From MPNP01 sp965221445 (GTDB lineage Bacteria > Pseudomonadota > Alphaproteobacteria > Rhodobacterales > Rhodobacteraceae), in the NCBI GenBank assembly GCA_965221445.1, contig CBDCSF010000013.1, positions 248,001-312,000 on the forward strand: a stretch of 64,000 bases of DNA, in the 5' to 3' direction. Shown here piece by piece: positions 26,128 through 34,144 of this stretch (positions are counted from its first letter, which is position 1; the number at the start of each line of letters is the position of its first letter). The notes below the pieces were generated by a model. That model ran no database searches. It was not told the origin of the DNA and saw only the letters and a list, made by a program, of their open reading frames with translations. A program made the position numbers and the translations under genes.

Positions 26128-27453
26128 CTAATTTTTTTCTTTTACTAGGGAATTTATATTTGATTGGTCGTAATTAACAATATAACTAAATGCTACCCTG
26201 CGTGATCTATCTTTATCTTCATTTAAATTTTTATCTAAAATCGGTCGTGTTGAGGAAAATCCAACGGCAGTAATTTTTTGTTTAGCCCAATCAAATAGTT
26301 GACCTTTTCCCAAAATTTCCAAGCAATAGGATAATACTGCATAAGCTCTTCTCTGACTTAAATCCAAATTTTTTAAATATCTATCTTGGATTGAGGAACT
26401 AGTACTCCATTCAGAAGAAGCATGACCTTCAACTCGGATATCCTGTACAGAATGCGGATACTGATTTAATTCATGGATAAATTTGGGGCAAAAATCTGAA
26501 AGGAAAGATTTGAACTCAGTTGTAAGTGTTGCACTGCCACTTGAAAAGCTCCTGTCCGAAGGAACTGAAATCACTTTATCAGAACCAATTTCACCTCCGA
26601 ATTCTCGTACGAGTTCACCAAGTCGTTGGTTAATATTTTTAGCTACCTCAGTAGAAATTAATGTGTTTGAATTTAGTTGCTCGATCACTTGATTTAAATC
26701 GTATTCAGAATTCAATAACTTGGTGATTTCATCCCTTCGGTTGATTAACGAAGTAAATTCTTTGGAATCAACCATATCTATTAGCCTATTCCTGACTTCT
26801 GGATCCATTTCGACCAACCGGTTATCGAACTCGTTGGATATGTTAAGTCTTTCCTGGAGGTCGTTTCGTGCCATGAATTCTGTTAACCTCCTTCGCTCAT
26901 TGGAGGGCATTTCTGACAATTGAGATATGGTCCTTATTATCTCTGGTTCTGAATTTAGAGTACGCCATTTTTCTGCATCTTGTTCAATTAGTTCTACCTC
27001 GTCCTGACTCTTTTGAATAAAATTGGTTATTTCATCACTTCGATTAATAAATTCTGGTAAATCAGGTGAATCCATCAAATTTTTGAATTCATCCCTAGTT
27101 TTAGGATCCATTTCTAGTATTTTTTTTTCGAAATCTTTCGAAATATCAAGTCTTTCGTTCAGATTGTCTCTGGTTACGAAATCTGATAGTGCTTGTTGTT
27201 CAGCCAAAGGCATCTTTAAAATAATATCAACTGTTTTTGATAATTCTGGGGTTGATGAAATATCCCGCCATGATTGAGTTTCATCTTGTATCGTTTCCAA
27301 CTCCTTCTCGACCTCTTCTGCCTGGTTTTTTAACAACAACAGCAATAATAATAGTGCAAAAACCAAAAGGATAAACGTTTCTGCAACGGTAAGCCCCATT
27401 ATAGAACCACGGCGATAAAATCGTGTATTCTCTGCAATGTTCCGAGGTTTCAT
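26128..27453 (-). CDS. MotB/ZorB-like OmpA-domain protein with internal duplication
   Basis: 441 residues. A short cytosolic N-terminus leads into a single membrane helix at about 20-41 (GLTVAETFILLVFALLLLLL). Glu25 in its first turn sits where MotB and ZorB carry the proton-binding Asp. Residues 59-260 are two tandem 101-residue units (SWRDISSTPEL... and KWRTLNSEPEI...), helical and periplasmic. Residues 295-430 are an OmpA/MotB peptidoglycan-binding domain with VEGHASSEW, DLSQRRAYAVLSYC, VGFSSTRPI and SRRVAFSYIV. This is the stator-plug partner of the MotA-like protein encoded 52 bp upstream. Zorya ZorB and flagellar MotB share the plan, but the duplicated linker is unusual. Confidence 0.85.
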   Translation of the reverse strand: MKPRNIAENTRFYRRGSIMGLTVAETFILLVFALLLLLLLLKNQAEEVEKELETIQDETQSWRDISSTPELSKTVDIILKMPLAEQQALSDFVTRDNLNERLDISKDFEKKILEMDPKTRDEFKNLMDSPDLPEFINRSDEITNFIQKSQDEVELIEQDAEKWRTLNSEPEIIRTISQLSEMPSNERRRLTEFMARNDLQERLNISNEFDNRLVEMDPEVRNRLIDMVDSKEFTSLINRRDEITKLLNSEYDLNQVIEQLNSNTLISTEVAKNINQRLGELVREFGGEIGSDKVISVPSDRSFSSGSATLTTEFKSFLSDFCPKFIHELNQYPHSVQDIRVEGHASSEWSTSSSIQDRYLKNLDLSQRRAYAVLSYCLEILGKGQLFDWAKQKITAVGFSSTRPILDKNLNEDKDRSRRVAFSYIVNYDQSNINSLVKEKN

Positions 27454-27505
27454 TACTGCCCTGATACTGTGGGTAAAATGATATTTGATACTTTAGGAAG
27501 TTTTG

Positions 27506-29233
27506 CTATCTTCTCAAAAAGCTAAACATTCCTGAATTGTCTCTGGTTTCTTGTGATTGAGAAGTTGTGGAGATGTTTTTAGCTAATTCTGTGGTTTGGT
27601 TATTTGTTTTGATGGCATCATTGAACTTCTCAATTGTGCCAGCAAGTTTTTTTGCTGAATTTTCAAGGTCACTTATTGTTGGTTTAATACCAATATTTAG
27701 TTTGTTGCTGATGTCATCAGCAGCTCGGGCAAAGCCATTACTAAATGCTCTTGAAACAATCTGTTCAAAATTCTCGGAATTAACATCAAGATTCTTACCA
27801 AGTTCAGTTACACTACTTTGGTAATTTTGAATTAAGTCCTCGACAATTTTTTGAAGTTTTTCTGTGCTCTGTGCTGTGGAATTAATGAATAATTTAGTAG
27901 TGTTATCTAAATCCTCAAATGAAGAAGTAGCTTTGGCTTGGATATCCGAAATTACATTGAAGTTTTTTGTATTAAACTCATCAATTCCACCAGTTAACTT
28001 TTTTACAGTTCCCTCAAGTTCTACCAAAGTCGTATCCAACACTTTAAATGAATCCAGAGTTTTATCCTGTATTTCACTAATTTCCTTTAGATTGCTTTTA
28101 TGAAATTTATCAACACCACCTGACAACTTTATTACTGAATCTCCAAGTTCAGATGTGGTTTCTTCTAATACCCTCAATGAACCAGCGGCTTTTTCCTGAA
28201 TTTCTGATACAATATTCTGATTGCTTTCCTGAAATTTATCAAGAAGACCAGGCATTTTTTGGACTGACTTCTCAATTTCGGCCATAGCTTTATCTATAAG
28301 CATAAATGAACCAGAGGTTTTTTCCTGTATATCAGTGATTATGTTTAAGTTTTTTTCATGCAGATTATCAAATCCTGCTACTAACTTCTGGACAGTATTA
28401 TCCAATTCATTCAAGGCACGTTGTGTTCCTTTGATGTGCGTTTCGTTAATCTCACCTATGACATCAGTAAACCCCTTTGCCATGCTGTCCTTAATAGTTT
28501 TGGTAAAAATATCAGCATTGCTAAGAAGCATATTCTGTTGTTTCTTGATAACCTCCTCTAATTCTTCAACTAATTTTAAAAACTGGGTTGATTGCTGCTT
28601 TAAAAATGAATCAGTAGATTCTCGTATCTTCGTATCCCTTTCTATGGTCAATTGTACAGATTCAGTAGTAAATCGCTTTAAACTAGATGTGCTAGTTGAC
28701 AAGGCATCACGAAATTCTTTTACTGCCCTTTGAACCTCCAACTGATTTTCCCTATCACGTGCGACGATATCTGTTCTTTGTTGAAAAAACCAAAGCCTCA
28801 AAGCAATTCCAGCTATGGTTGATGAAAGGGCAACACCGAAACCAGAAATAATTTGAGGAAGTATTATGTTAGTTTGTAAGGATGAGGGGCCAAGTTGGTA
28901 CAACGTGACCGCCAAACTAATCAAGGTGAATAAAAACCCAAGATAATAACAATTATCACCAACCGTTTCTGGTTCTATTTGGGAACTACTTGTCCACCTA
29001 ACTAAAATAGCATAGATAACCAACACAAAGATTGCCCAAAGTGGAGAGGATAACGTTGAAATAGGTATATTTAGTACATGCTGATCTATCCATGATGGTG
29101 GGGTATAAAAGTTAATTTTTAATACTACTATTCCAACTGCACCTAGGACTATAGAGGCTAGAAGGATAAATCTGTCAGCGTTGTGCGGAACCCTACTACC
29201 TATTCTACCGGATGTCAAATTGTGAATGGACAT
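27506..29233 (-). CDS. MotA/ZorA-like proton-channel protein with long coiled-coil tail
   Basis: 575 residues. Four membrane helices lie at about 22-40, 64-80, 96-113 and 124-150. The last two carry the MotA/TolQ/ExbB-like pattern (GFLFTLISLAVTLYQLG; IISGFGVALSSTIAGIALRL). From residue 155 to the end the protein is a predicted alpha-helical tail. Residues 252-466 are built from five ~43-residue units with the core EISEIQDKTLDSFKVLD and a following LTGG-type turn. ZorA of Zorya has the same organisation of a 5-subunit channel with a long cytosolic tail. It is encoded directly before the OmpA-domain partner. Family-level role (ion-driven motor unit) is probable; biological purpose unknown. Confidence 0.85.
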   Translation of the reverse strand: MSIHNLTSGRIGSRVPHNADRFILLASIVLGAVGIVVLKINFYTPPSWIDQHVLNIPISTLSSPLWAIFVLVIYAILVRWTSSSQIEPETVGDNCYYLGFLFTLISLAVTLYQLGPSSLQTNIILPQIISGFGVALSSTIAGIALRLWFFQQRTDIVARDRENQLEVQRAVKEFRDALSTSTSSLKRFTTESVQLTIERDTKIRESTDSFLKQQSTQFLKLVEELEEVIKKQQNMLLSNADIFTKTIKDSMAKGFTDVIGEINETHIKGTQRALNELDNTVQKLVAGFDNLHEKNLNIITDIQEKTSGSFMLIDKAMAEIEKSVQKMPGLLDKFQESNQNIVSEIQEKAAGSLRVLEETTSELGDSVIKLSGGVDKFHKSNLKEISEIQDKTLDSFKVLDTTLVELEGTVKKLTGGIDEFNTKNFNVISDIQAKATSSFEDLDNTTKLFINSTAQSTEKLQKIVEDLIQNYQSSVTELGKNLDVNSENFEQIVSRAFSNGFARAADDISNKLNIGIKPTISDLENSAKKLAGTIEKFNDAIKTNNQTTELAKNISTTSQSQETRDNSGMFSFLRR

Positions 29234-29241
29234 GGAAATAG

Positions 29242-30063
29242 CTAGATTTTTCCAAGGGTAGCAAGATCTTGTGAGACAGATCTGACTTTATGTGCATCAA
29301 AATACCTTACCCAAAAATCTTCAATATCTCTTTCATCTAGAACATCGTATTTTGGAAGAGGGATACGAATTATCTGGACATCAAAATCTTCAAGGATACC
29401 TGATAGATTTGTAAACCCTTTTGTTCTTCTAAAATTATCCCAATTTTCTCTTTTAAAAAAACTAAGTGTAGGGCTGTTCTGTACTAAATCCGAGACAAGT
29501 ACTATTGTTTTTGCATAGTCTTTATGACGAATGCTTGGGTTACTTGCCACCAAAGATGTCATACTCTCAATTATTGGTGAGTTAGGTTGTTCCTCTGCTA
29601 TCATCATAGCATCAATTTTCTGGTGGAGTGGTATTTCAAATTTTTCTTGATACTTTTCTTCGATCAACATCTTATTTTCATAAAGAGGATTTGCATTCTC
29701 TCCAGAAGGAGGTTTGCAAATTGATGCCTTTTCCCCTTGCTCATTTTCCTCAATATGAACTACCCCAACGGTTATTAAAGTACCCTCCTCTAGTTTTTTT
29801 ATTTGATTTTGAATCTTGAGTTTTAGACGATTAGCTTGTTGGTAAGTCAAGGGGTCCGTTAAATCTAGAACTATAGCAAAATATCCTACTTCTCCTTCTG
29901 CTGGGCATAGATTAGCTTCATTAATTTGCGAGTTATTGCTTAACTGAAGGTAAAAATAACCAAGATAAGAGAAAACAGCCAATACAATTACAATTACTGC
30001 TACAGAGAGTGTATTTTTTAACCTTCCTTTGGATGATCTTCTATTTTTTCTTCTTGACTTCAT
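29242..30063 (-). CDS. Membrane-anchored VWA-like protein in the ZorAB-like cluster
   Basis: 273 residues. A very basic N-terminus (KSRRKNRRSSKGR) precedes one membrane helix at about 17-41, so the rest should be periplasmic. The soluble domain starts YFAIVLDLTDPLTYQQANRL, a beta strand followed by a D-x-T-D motif like the first metal-site (MIDAS) loop of von Willebrand A domains. A later strand TIVLVSDLVQNS matches the VWA pattern that usually carries the last MIDAS Asp. The gene ends 8 bp before the MotA-like gene, so the two are almost certainly coupled. Possibly an adaptor binding an envelope ligand; I do not recognise a named family. Confidence 0.7.
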   Translation of the reverse strand: MKSRRKNRRSSKGRLKNTLSVAVIVIVLAVFSYLGYFYLQLSNNSQINEANLCPAEGEVGYFAIVLDLTDPLTYQQANRLKLKIQNQIKKLEEGTLITVGVVHIEENEQGEKASICKPPSGENANPLYENKMLIEEKYQEKFEIPLHQKIDAMMIAEEQPNSPIIESMTSLVASNPSIRHKDYAKTIVLVSDLVQNSPTLSFFKRENWDNFRRTKGFTNLSGILEDFDVQIIRIPLPKYDVLDERDIEDFWVRYFDAHKVRSVSQDLATLGKI

Positions 30064-30219
30064 AATTATTGAATAATTTACCTTTAGATTTTAAATTGAT
30101 ACCACTTTCAAGTGCCAAATACCCTCCAGATTATCTTCCTAATATAAAACTGAAATTTCTGGTATTTGATGTTCGAAATAAATCCAGATTTATTAAGGCA
30201 GATAGTTTTTTGCTTCGGA

Positions 30220-31689
30220 TTAGGAATTATTCTGCTTAAAATATTTATTTGTGAATTTAATCTCTTTATGTGTTTTAACTCCTTGAGATTGAATGGATTC
30301 TTCCTCTTCAATTTCACTTGCACCTGGTAAAGTTTTTATCGCTTCACCTAGAAGTGAGTTTATTTCTTTGACCGCTTTAGTCACTTTTCTTTCTATTCGG
30401 TCGAGCCCGGTTATCAGTTTGTCTTTGTTAATTTCGTTGGTTTTTGATATTACTATTTCTTCAAATTGAAATTCCTTAGAAAAGTGTTCTGGAGAGGGGG
30501 TTGAACGGCTTTCTTTATTGCTTTCTCGATAAACTTGTAATAGCTGATTTACCACATCATCACAGTGACTCAATTGCAACGTGAATTGCGAATCTAGTGA
30601 AGTGTTCCCGAATAACCCATCTATTAGATTCTTGGTGTCATCTCTAATTCTTTCTTCAGCTTCTCTTAAATCCTCAACCATTTCATCCTTTTTGTCTGTT
30701 AATTCTTTAATCGCATCTTCATATTTATATGTGAAATTGTTCCTGGCTTTATCTAGCTCACGTTCTACATTTCCGTAGCCAGGGTAGGGATCATCGGCAT
30801 AATAACCCTTTAGTAAAGCAATAACAGAAATTAGACAACCAAAAAGAACTAATACCCATGATTCAAAGTATAAAAGCGCCAAAGGTGCTGTATACATTTG
30901 TGTTACAGCATATTCAGCTGCCGCATCCCATTTAAGGTTTGCTTCAATTCCGTCTCGAAAATGAGCAACCCCAAAATTAAATACCAATATGATTACAATC
31001 CAACCTAGTAGTAAAATATATCCAAAAATCTTGGTTAACAATTTTATGTGGTTTATAAAACGGCTATAAAAGCCAACTAGACTTGAGAAACCCACATTAG
31101 CTACCGAAATGATTAATGCTGCAAATCCACCTCCCAATAAACCAAATTGATTTTTCTGAGCAAAGAGATAGCCGTTTAAAATACTCTCTATAAATACCAT
31201 GAACAATGCCAACGCAAGCCACCATAAACGGTTAGAACTGTAATGGTGGCATGCCCGGTCTATGTTATGTTGATATCGAAATTTAGATTTCCAATTCGTG
31301 CATTCACGTAATCTGACTGTAGATTCTTGGAGTTGTGTCTTAAGATCTTGCGTCACACCCATATATTCACTGGGTGCTTGGGATGCACTTGAATCAATTT
31401 CGGTACGAGCAGTAGTTACTCTAATTTGTCTTTCATTGTAAACGGTCTTATGTTCGTTATACACTCTAATGCAGATATCTCGTAAGTTTCTTACAGTGGC
31501 AATGATTTCATTTTCAACACTATCAAAGCTTTTACTATCACTTTCTGGAAGATCTTTAATTCCTCTAGTTTTACCTTTATGAACTAGATTAAGTTGCTGT
31601 TTGATCCGTTTTGTATCTATTCTCGGAAATATATCTGAAGTTGCGATAAATTGGTTAGTTCCAATTAAACCTTTAATTTTGCTCAACAT
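30220..31689 (-). CDS. Four-helix membrane protein with flanking coiled coils, first gene of the cluster
   Basis: 489 residues, not assigned to a family. A soluble N-terminal part of 150 residues precedes four membrane helices at about 155-176, 183-206, 221-240 and 268-293. A DDPYPGYG motif follows at about 299-306, then a long charged helix (residues 306-355, ERELDKARN, KKDEMVEDLREAEERIRDD) and a C-terminal coiled region. The four-helix core between coiled coils resembles partner proteins of membrane motor or tethering complexes. It is first in the run; the promoter should lie in 31690-31800. 156 bp separate it from the VWA-like gene. Confidence 0.68.
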   Translation of the reverse strand: MLSKIKGLIGTNQFIATSDIFPRIDTKRIKQQLNLVHKGKTRGIKDLPESDSKSFDSVENEIIATVRNLRDICIRVYNEHKTVYNERQIRVTTARTEIDSSASQAPSEYMGVTQDLKTQLQESTVRLRECTNWKSKFRYQHNIDRACHHYSSNRLWWLALALFMVFIESILNGYLFAQKNQFGLLGGGFAALIISVANVGFSSLVGFYSRFINHIKLLTKIFGYILLLGWIVIILVFNFGVAHFRDGIEANLKWDAAAEYAVTQMYTAPLALLYFESWVLVLFGCLISVIALLKGYYADDPYPGYGNVERELDKARNNFTYKYEDAIKELTDKKDEMVEDLREAEERIRDDTKNLIDGLFGNTSLDSQFTLQLSHCDDVVNQLLQVYRESNKESRSTPSPEHFSKEFQFEEIVISKTNEINKDKLITGLDRIERKVTKAVKEINSLLGEAIKTLPGASEIEEEESIQSQGVKTHKEIKFTNKYFKQNNS

Positions 31690-31796
31690 CTCCGGCTATA
31701 TACCTCATGAAATTTTTGGAAGAATCTACAAGTTATAAGAATTATTAAAGAAATTAGTAGTGATTAGCCTAAGTAAACTGGAGTTTTGTAACTGCA

Positions 31797-32095
31797 TTAG
31801 TGTTTTTCTCCCTCTGGACTAGAGTTCGGCTTATAATCAAAATCTGCCATTGTCAACCATGTTAACGAACCTATTGATCCTCCATCAACCGCTATTGACC
31901 TTGGCACCTCGGCAACGGTCTCCAACAACAGGTATACCTCTACCTGATTAGCATCAGGAATAGGTGTTGAAGCAAAAGTTCTACCTCTTGGACAGTATAC
32001 TCGTTCCTGACAAAAGTTTTCAAGAACTCCAGCAGAGTTCGAAAACTGTTGACATCCAAACCATCTTCACGTGAAAGCCAGTGTTGAATAGGGGT
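31797..32095 (-). pseudogene. Remnant of an unknown gene
   Basis: Two minus-strand frames join to give a protein-like sequence: HWLSREDGLDVNSFRTLLEF, then after a frame change TFASTPIPDANQVEVYLLLE and a tail ending SSPEGEKH before a stop. The composition is clearly that of a coding region but I recognise no family. It lies in transposon debris, so it is probably the end of a displaced gene. Confidence 0.4.
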
Positions 32096-32173
32096 AACTA
32101 CTCAGGTAGTCTCATTATAGACTAATGAAGGCTTATCTGTTGGGCAAGATTATTTTTGGGACAGTGTTCCATG

Positions 32174-32280
32174 TTAACTGTCAGGAACAGGTGTTCCAGA
32201 ATCAAACCGTGCCAACAAATCAGTTGCATCTGTTCCCAGGGCCTCAAGGGCATTCCACCCCTGTGTGTCAATAGCGCTCG
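32174..32280 (-). pseudogene. C-terminal remnant of an unknown gene
   Basis: A minus-strand frame reads IDTQGWNALEALGTDATDLL, then ARFDSGTPVPDS and a stop. It looks like the natural C-terminus of a protein and is abruptly joined to the broken transposase sequence. No family recognised. Confidence 0.35.
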
Positions 32281-32289
32281 AAAAATACT

Positions 32290-33022
32290 CCACAATTGCG
32301 GTTGATGACAAGGCAAAACTGATCGTGGCCACGGATGTGGTTCAGGACGGGAATGACAGCCAACAACTGGAACCGATGATGACGAAGGCTTCGGAATCGG
32401 TGGGAAACGAGGGGCGGTTGGCCTGACCGATGTCGGATATGCCAGTGGTGACCAGTTGAAGGGATGCGAGAACAAGGGTATGAAGATGTTTGTTCCCCTG
32501 CCTGACAAAGCCATTCGCAAGGGGAAGGATGGTCGTATCGGGACGGAGGAGTTCTGCTATAACAGGGAGACGGACAGTTATATTTGTCCGGCTGGCAAGA
32601 GGTTGTTATATGGTGGAAAAACATACATGAACAAGGGCAAGAAATATCTGGTGTACTGCTCGGATGCCAAGGTGTGCGGTTTCTGTCCCCTGGCCTCGCG
32701 TTGTCTTCCCCCAAGCGATTACTCACGCCGGGTTACCCGATGGGAGCATGCGGATGTCATAGACCACCATCGCGAGCGGATGGTCGAGGACAAGAGTAGG
32801 GTGATGGGCCTTCGCGGTTCCCTGGTCGAGTATCCCTTCGGGACCCTGAAGGTCTGGGCAGGTGTCCACCATTTCCTGATGCGGGGATTGGCCAAGTGCC
32901 ATGGTGAATTCAACCTGATGGTGCTGTGCTACAATATCAGGCGGGTGTTGAAGGAGATTGGCGTCGAAGACTTTATTGCATATTGTCGGCACCGGAAGGA
33001 GGCCCGGGGGATTGGTGTGTGA
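32290..33022 (+). pseudogene. IS1182-type transposase, 5'-truncated and frameshifted
   Basis: The intact 3' reading frame (from about 32423) contains LTDVGYASGDQLKGCENKG, the cysteine motif YCSDAKVCGFCPLASRCLPP, and VEYPFGTLKVWAGVHHFLMR with GLAKCHGEFNLMVLCYNIRR, the diagnostic C-terminal half of IS1182-group (IS5-like DDE) transposases. Upstream, another frame gives TIAVDDKAKLIVATDVVQDG and NDSQQLEPM, the central part including the DDE region. A frameshift near 32400 separates them, and the N-terminal third is missing. Base composition here is visibly more GC-rich than in the neighbours, consistent with import. The element is dead. Confidence 0.85.
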
Positions 33023-33212
33023 ACTTTTCTAGACAGGAGTGTGATTTTCGTGTTTTTCGGCCAATATTGGCTTTATACTAGGAGATTGTTGCGGGTCATG
33101 GAATGTTTTTGATGATGACATGACCTAAGTTGACTTTGACTGGTAAAATGATCCGAATGTTGGTCAAATGGATTGATATTCCGTGATGATGAAAAAAAGT
33201 TCCAACAGCTGA

Positions 33213-33340
33213 TTATTCAATTCCTTCACAGTCTCCTTCCACATGTTGTGACAGAACCGTCCGGGATGCGTTGTGCTGAAACGCGGCCACCAGCAACAGA
33301 TGGGCCAGCCTGTCGAACTTGCGCAGGATTCCCTTGCTAG
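33213..33340 (-). pseudogene. Possible transposase or other gene remnant
   Basis: A GC-rich minus-strand frame reads ILRKFDRLAHLLLVAAFQHN followed by ASRTVLSQHVEGD and a stop. It is coding-like and close to the broken transposase, with similar composition. The family is not recognised; another insertion-element fragment is plausible. Confidence 0.3.
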
Positions 33341-33344
33341 CCAA

Positions 33345-33401
33345 GTGTTATTTCTTACAATAAACCGGGGTTACGTGATGATTTATTGTGAGAAATAACA
33401 C
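33345..33401. repeat. 20-bp inverted repeat
   Basis: Arms GTGTTATTTCTTACAATAAA (33345-33364) and its complement (33382-33401) match at 19 of 20 positions around a 17-nt loop. It lies between the GC-rich transposon debris and the next AT-rich cassette. It could be a relic of two abutting insertion-element ends, a miniature palindromic element, or a strong hairpin. No flanking target duplication is obvious. Confidence 0.75.
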
Positions 33402-33511
33402 TGACAATTGGAATGGAAAATGTTATGAGACAAAAGCTGCTTGAATTGGTAAATTACATCGCAATATGAGATTTACACCCTTCAAATTTAGGTAACAAAC
33501 AAAGGTATCAG

Positions 33512-34144
33512 GTGAGTAAAACAGACTTAACTGCACTAATTACAATTACTGAAGCACAATTGGATTTAATTGAATGGAAAAATTCAGAATTTGGGAAGAT
33601 TAGCAATCTACTTGAGGTTGAATTCTCTACCCTAATGGAAACAACCGGTAACTTTTTAGATAAACAAACGTTCTGGGATTTAATTACTGGTAATTCCGAA
33701 AATGTTTATCGTATTGATGTATTTAATCCTTGGGTAGTAAAACAGGTCGAAACATGCAGAGTTGAAGCCCAAAAAAGCTTTCAAGGGATACTCACTGAAT
33801 TCAAGAGTATTACCGATAAAGTAAAATATTTTGAAACCAAAAACTTGACTTTTTTAAGGCAAGGGATGAATGAAGAATTAGTTGAGAGTATACCTAATAC
33901 CCTTACATTTGAAAATCTATCACCTACGTTAGTTTCCATCTTTGATAATTCAGTAATTGGTTTACAAGTAGGAGCGGCTACAAAAAGCACCGATGATAGT
34001 AAATTATATAAAACTATCAGAACGTTAGTACTTGGGGCTGAACTAAATCCAAATTCTATTTGTTTGCAAAATCTACTACAAATATCCATAGTCCTTTCTG
34101 CAAAAAGTAAACTTGAGGAAAAGTATATTGCCCCTGTTATATAA
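33512..34144 (+). CDS. Unknown protein, paralogue A of a three-gene cassette
   Basis: 210 residues, not recognised, soluble and mostly helical by composition. Start GTG at 33512. It shares several blocks with the third gene of the cassette (35314-35970): WKNSEFGKISNLLEVEFSTL versus WRNSEFERINYQLEKEYKFL near residue 22, WDLITGNSE versus ENVITGKDC, PNTLTFENLS versus PGTLSFGTMT, and LLQISIVLSAKSKLEE versus ILQTTITLSAENKLRE near the end. The next gene overlaps its 3' end by 32 bp. Accessory-region location and lack of known homologues suggest a defence, toxin or mobile-element function, which is speculative. Confidence 0.65.
   Translation: MSKTDLTALITITEAQLDLIEWKNSEFGKISNLLEVEFSTLMETTGNFLDKQTFWDLITGNSENVYRIDVFNPWVVKQVETCRVEAQKSFQGILTEFKSITDKVKYFETKNLTFLRQGMNEELVESIPNTLTFENLSPTLVSIFDNSVIGLQVGAATKSTDDSKLYKTIRTLVLGAELNPNSICLQNLLQISIVLSAKSKLEEKYIAPVI

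Noticed and set aside
24342..31689. Calling the cluster a flagellar stator or TonB/Tol system
   Set aside because: The channel protein has a long repeat-built tail, no flagellar or TonB/Tol partners are nearby, and the accessory genes do not fit either system.
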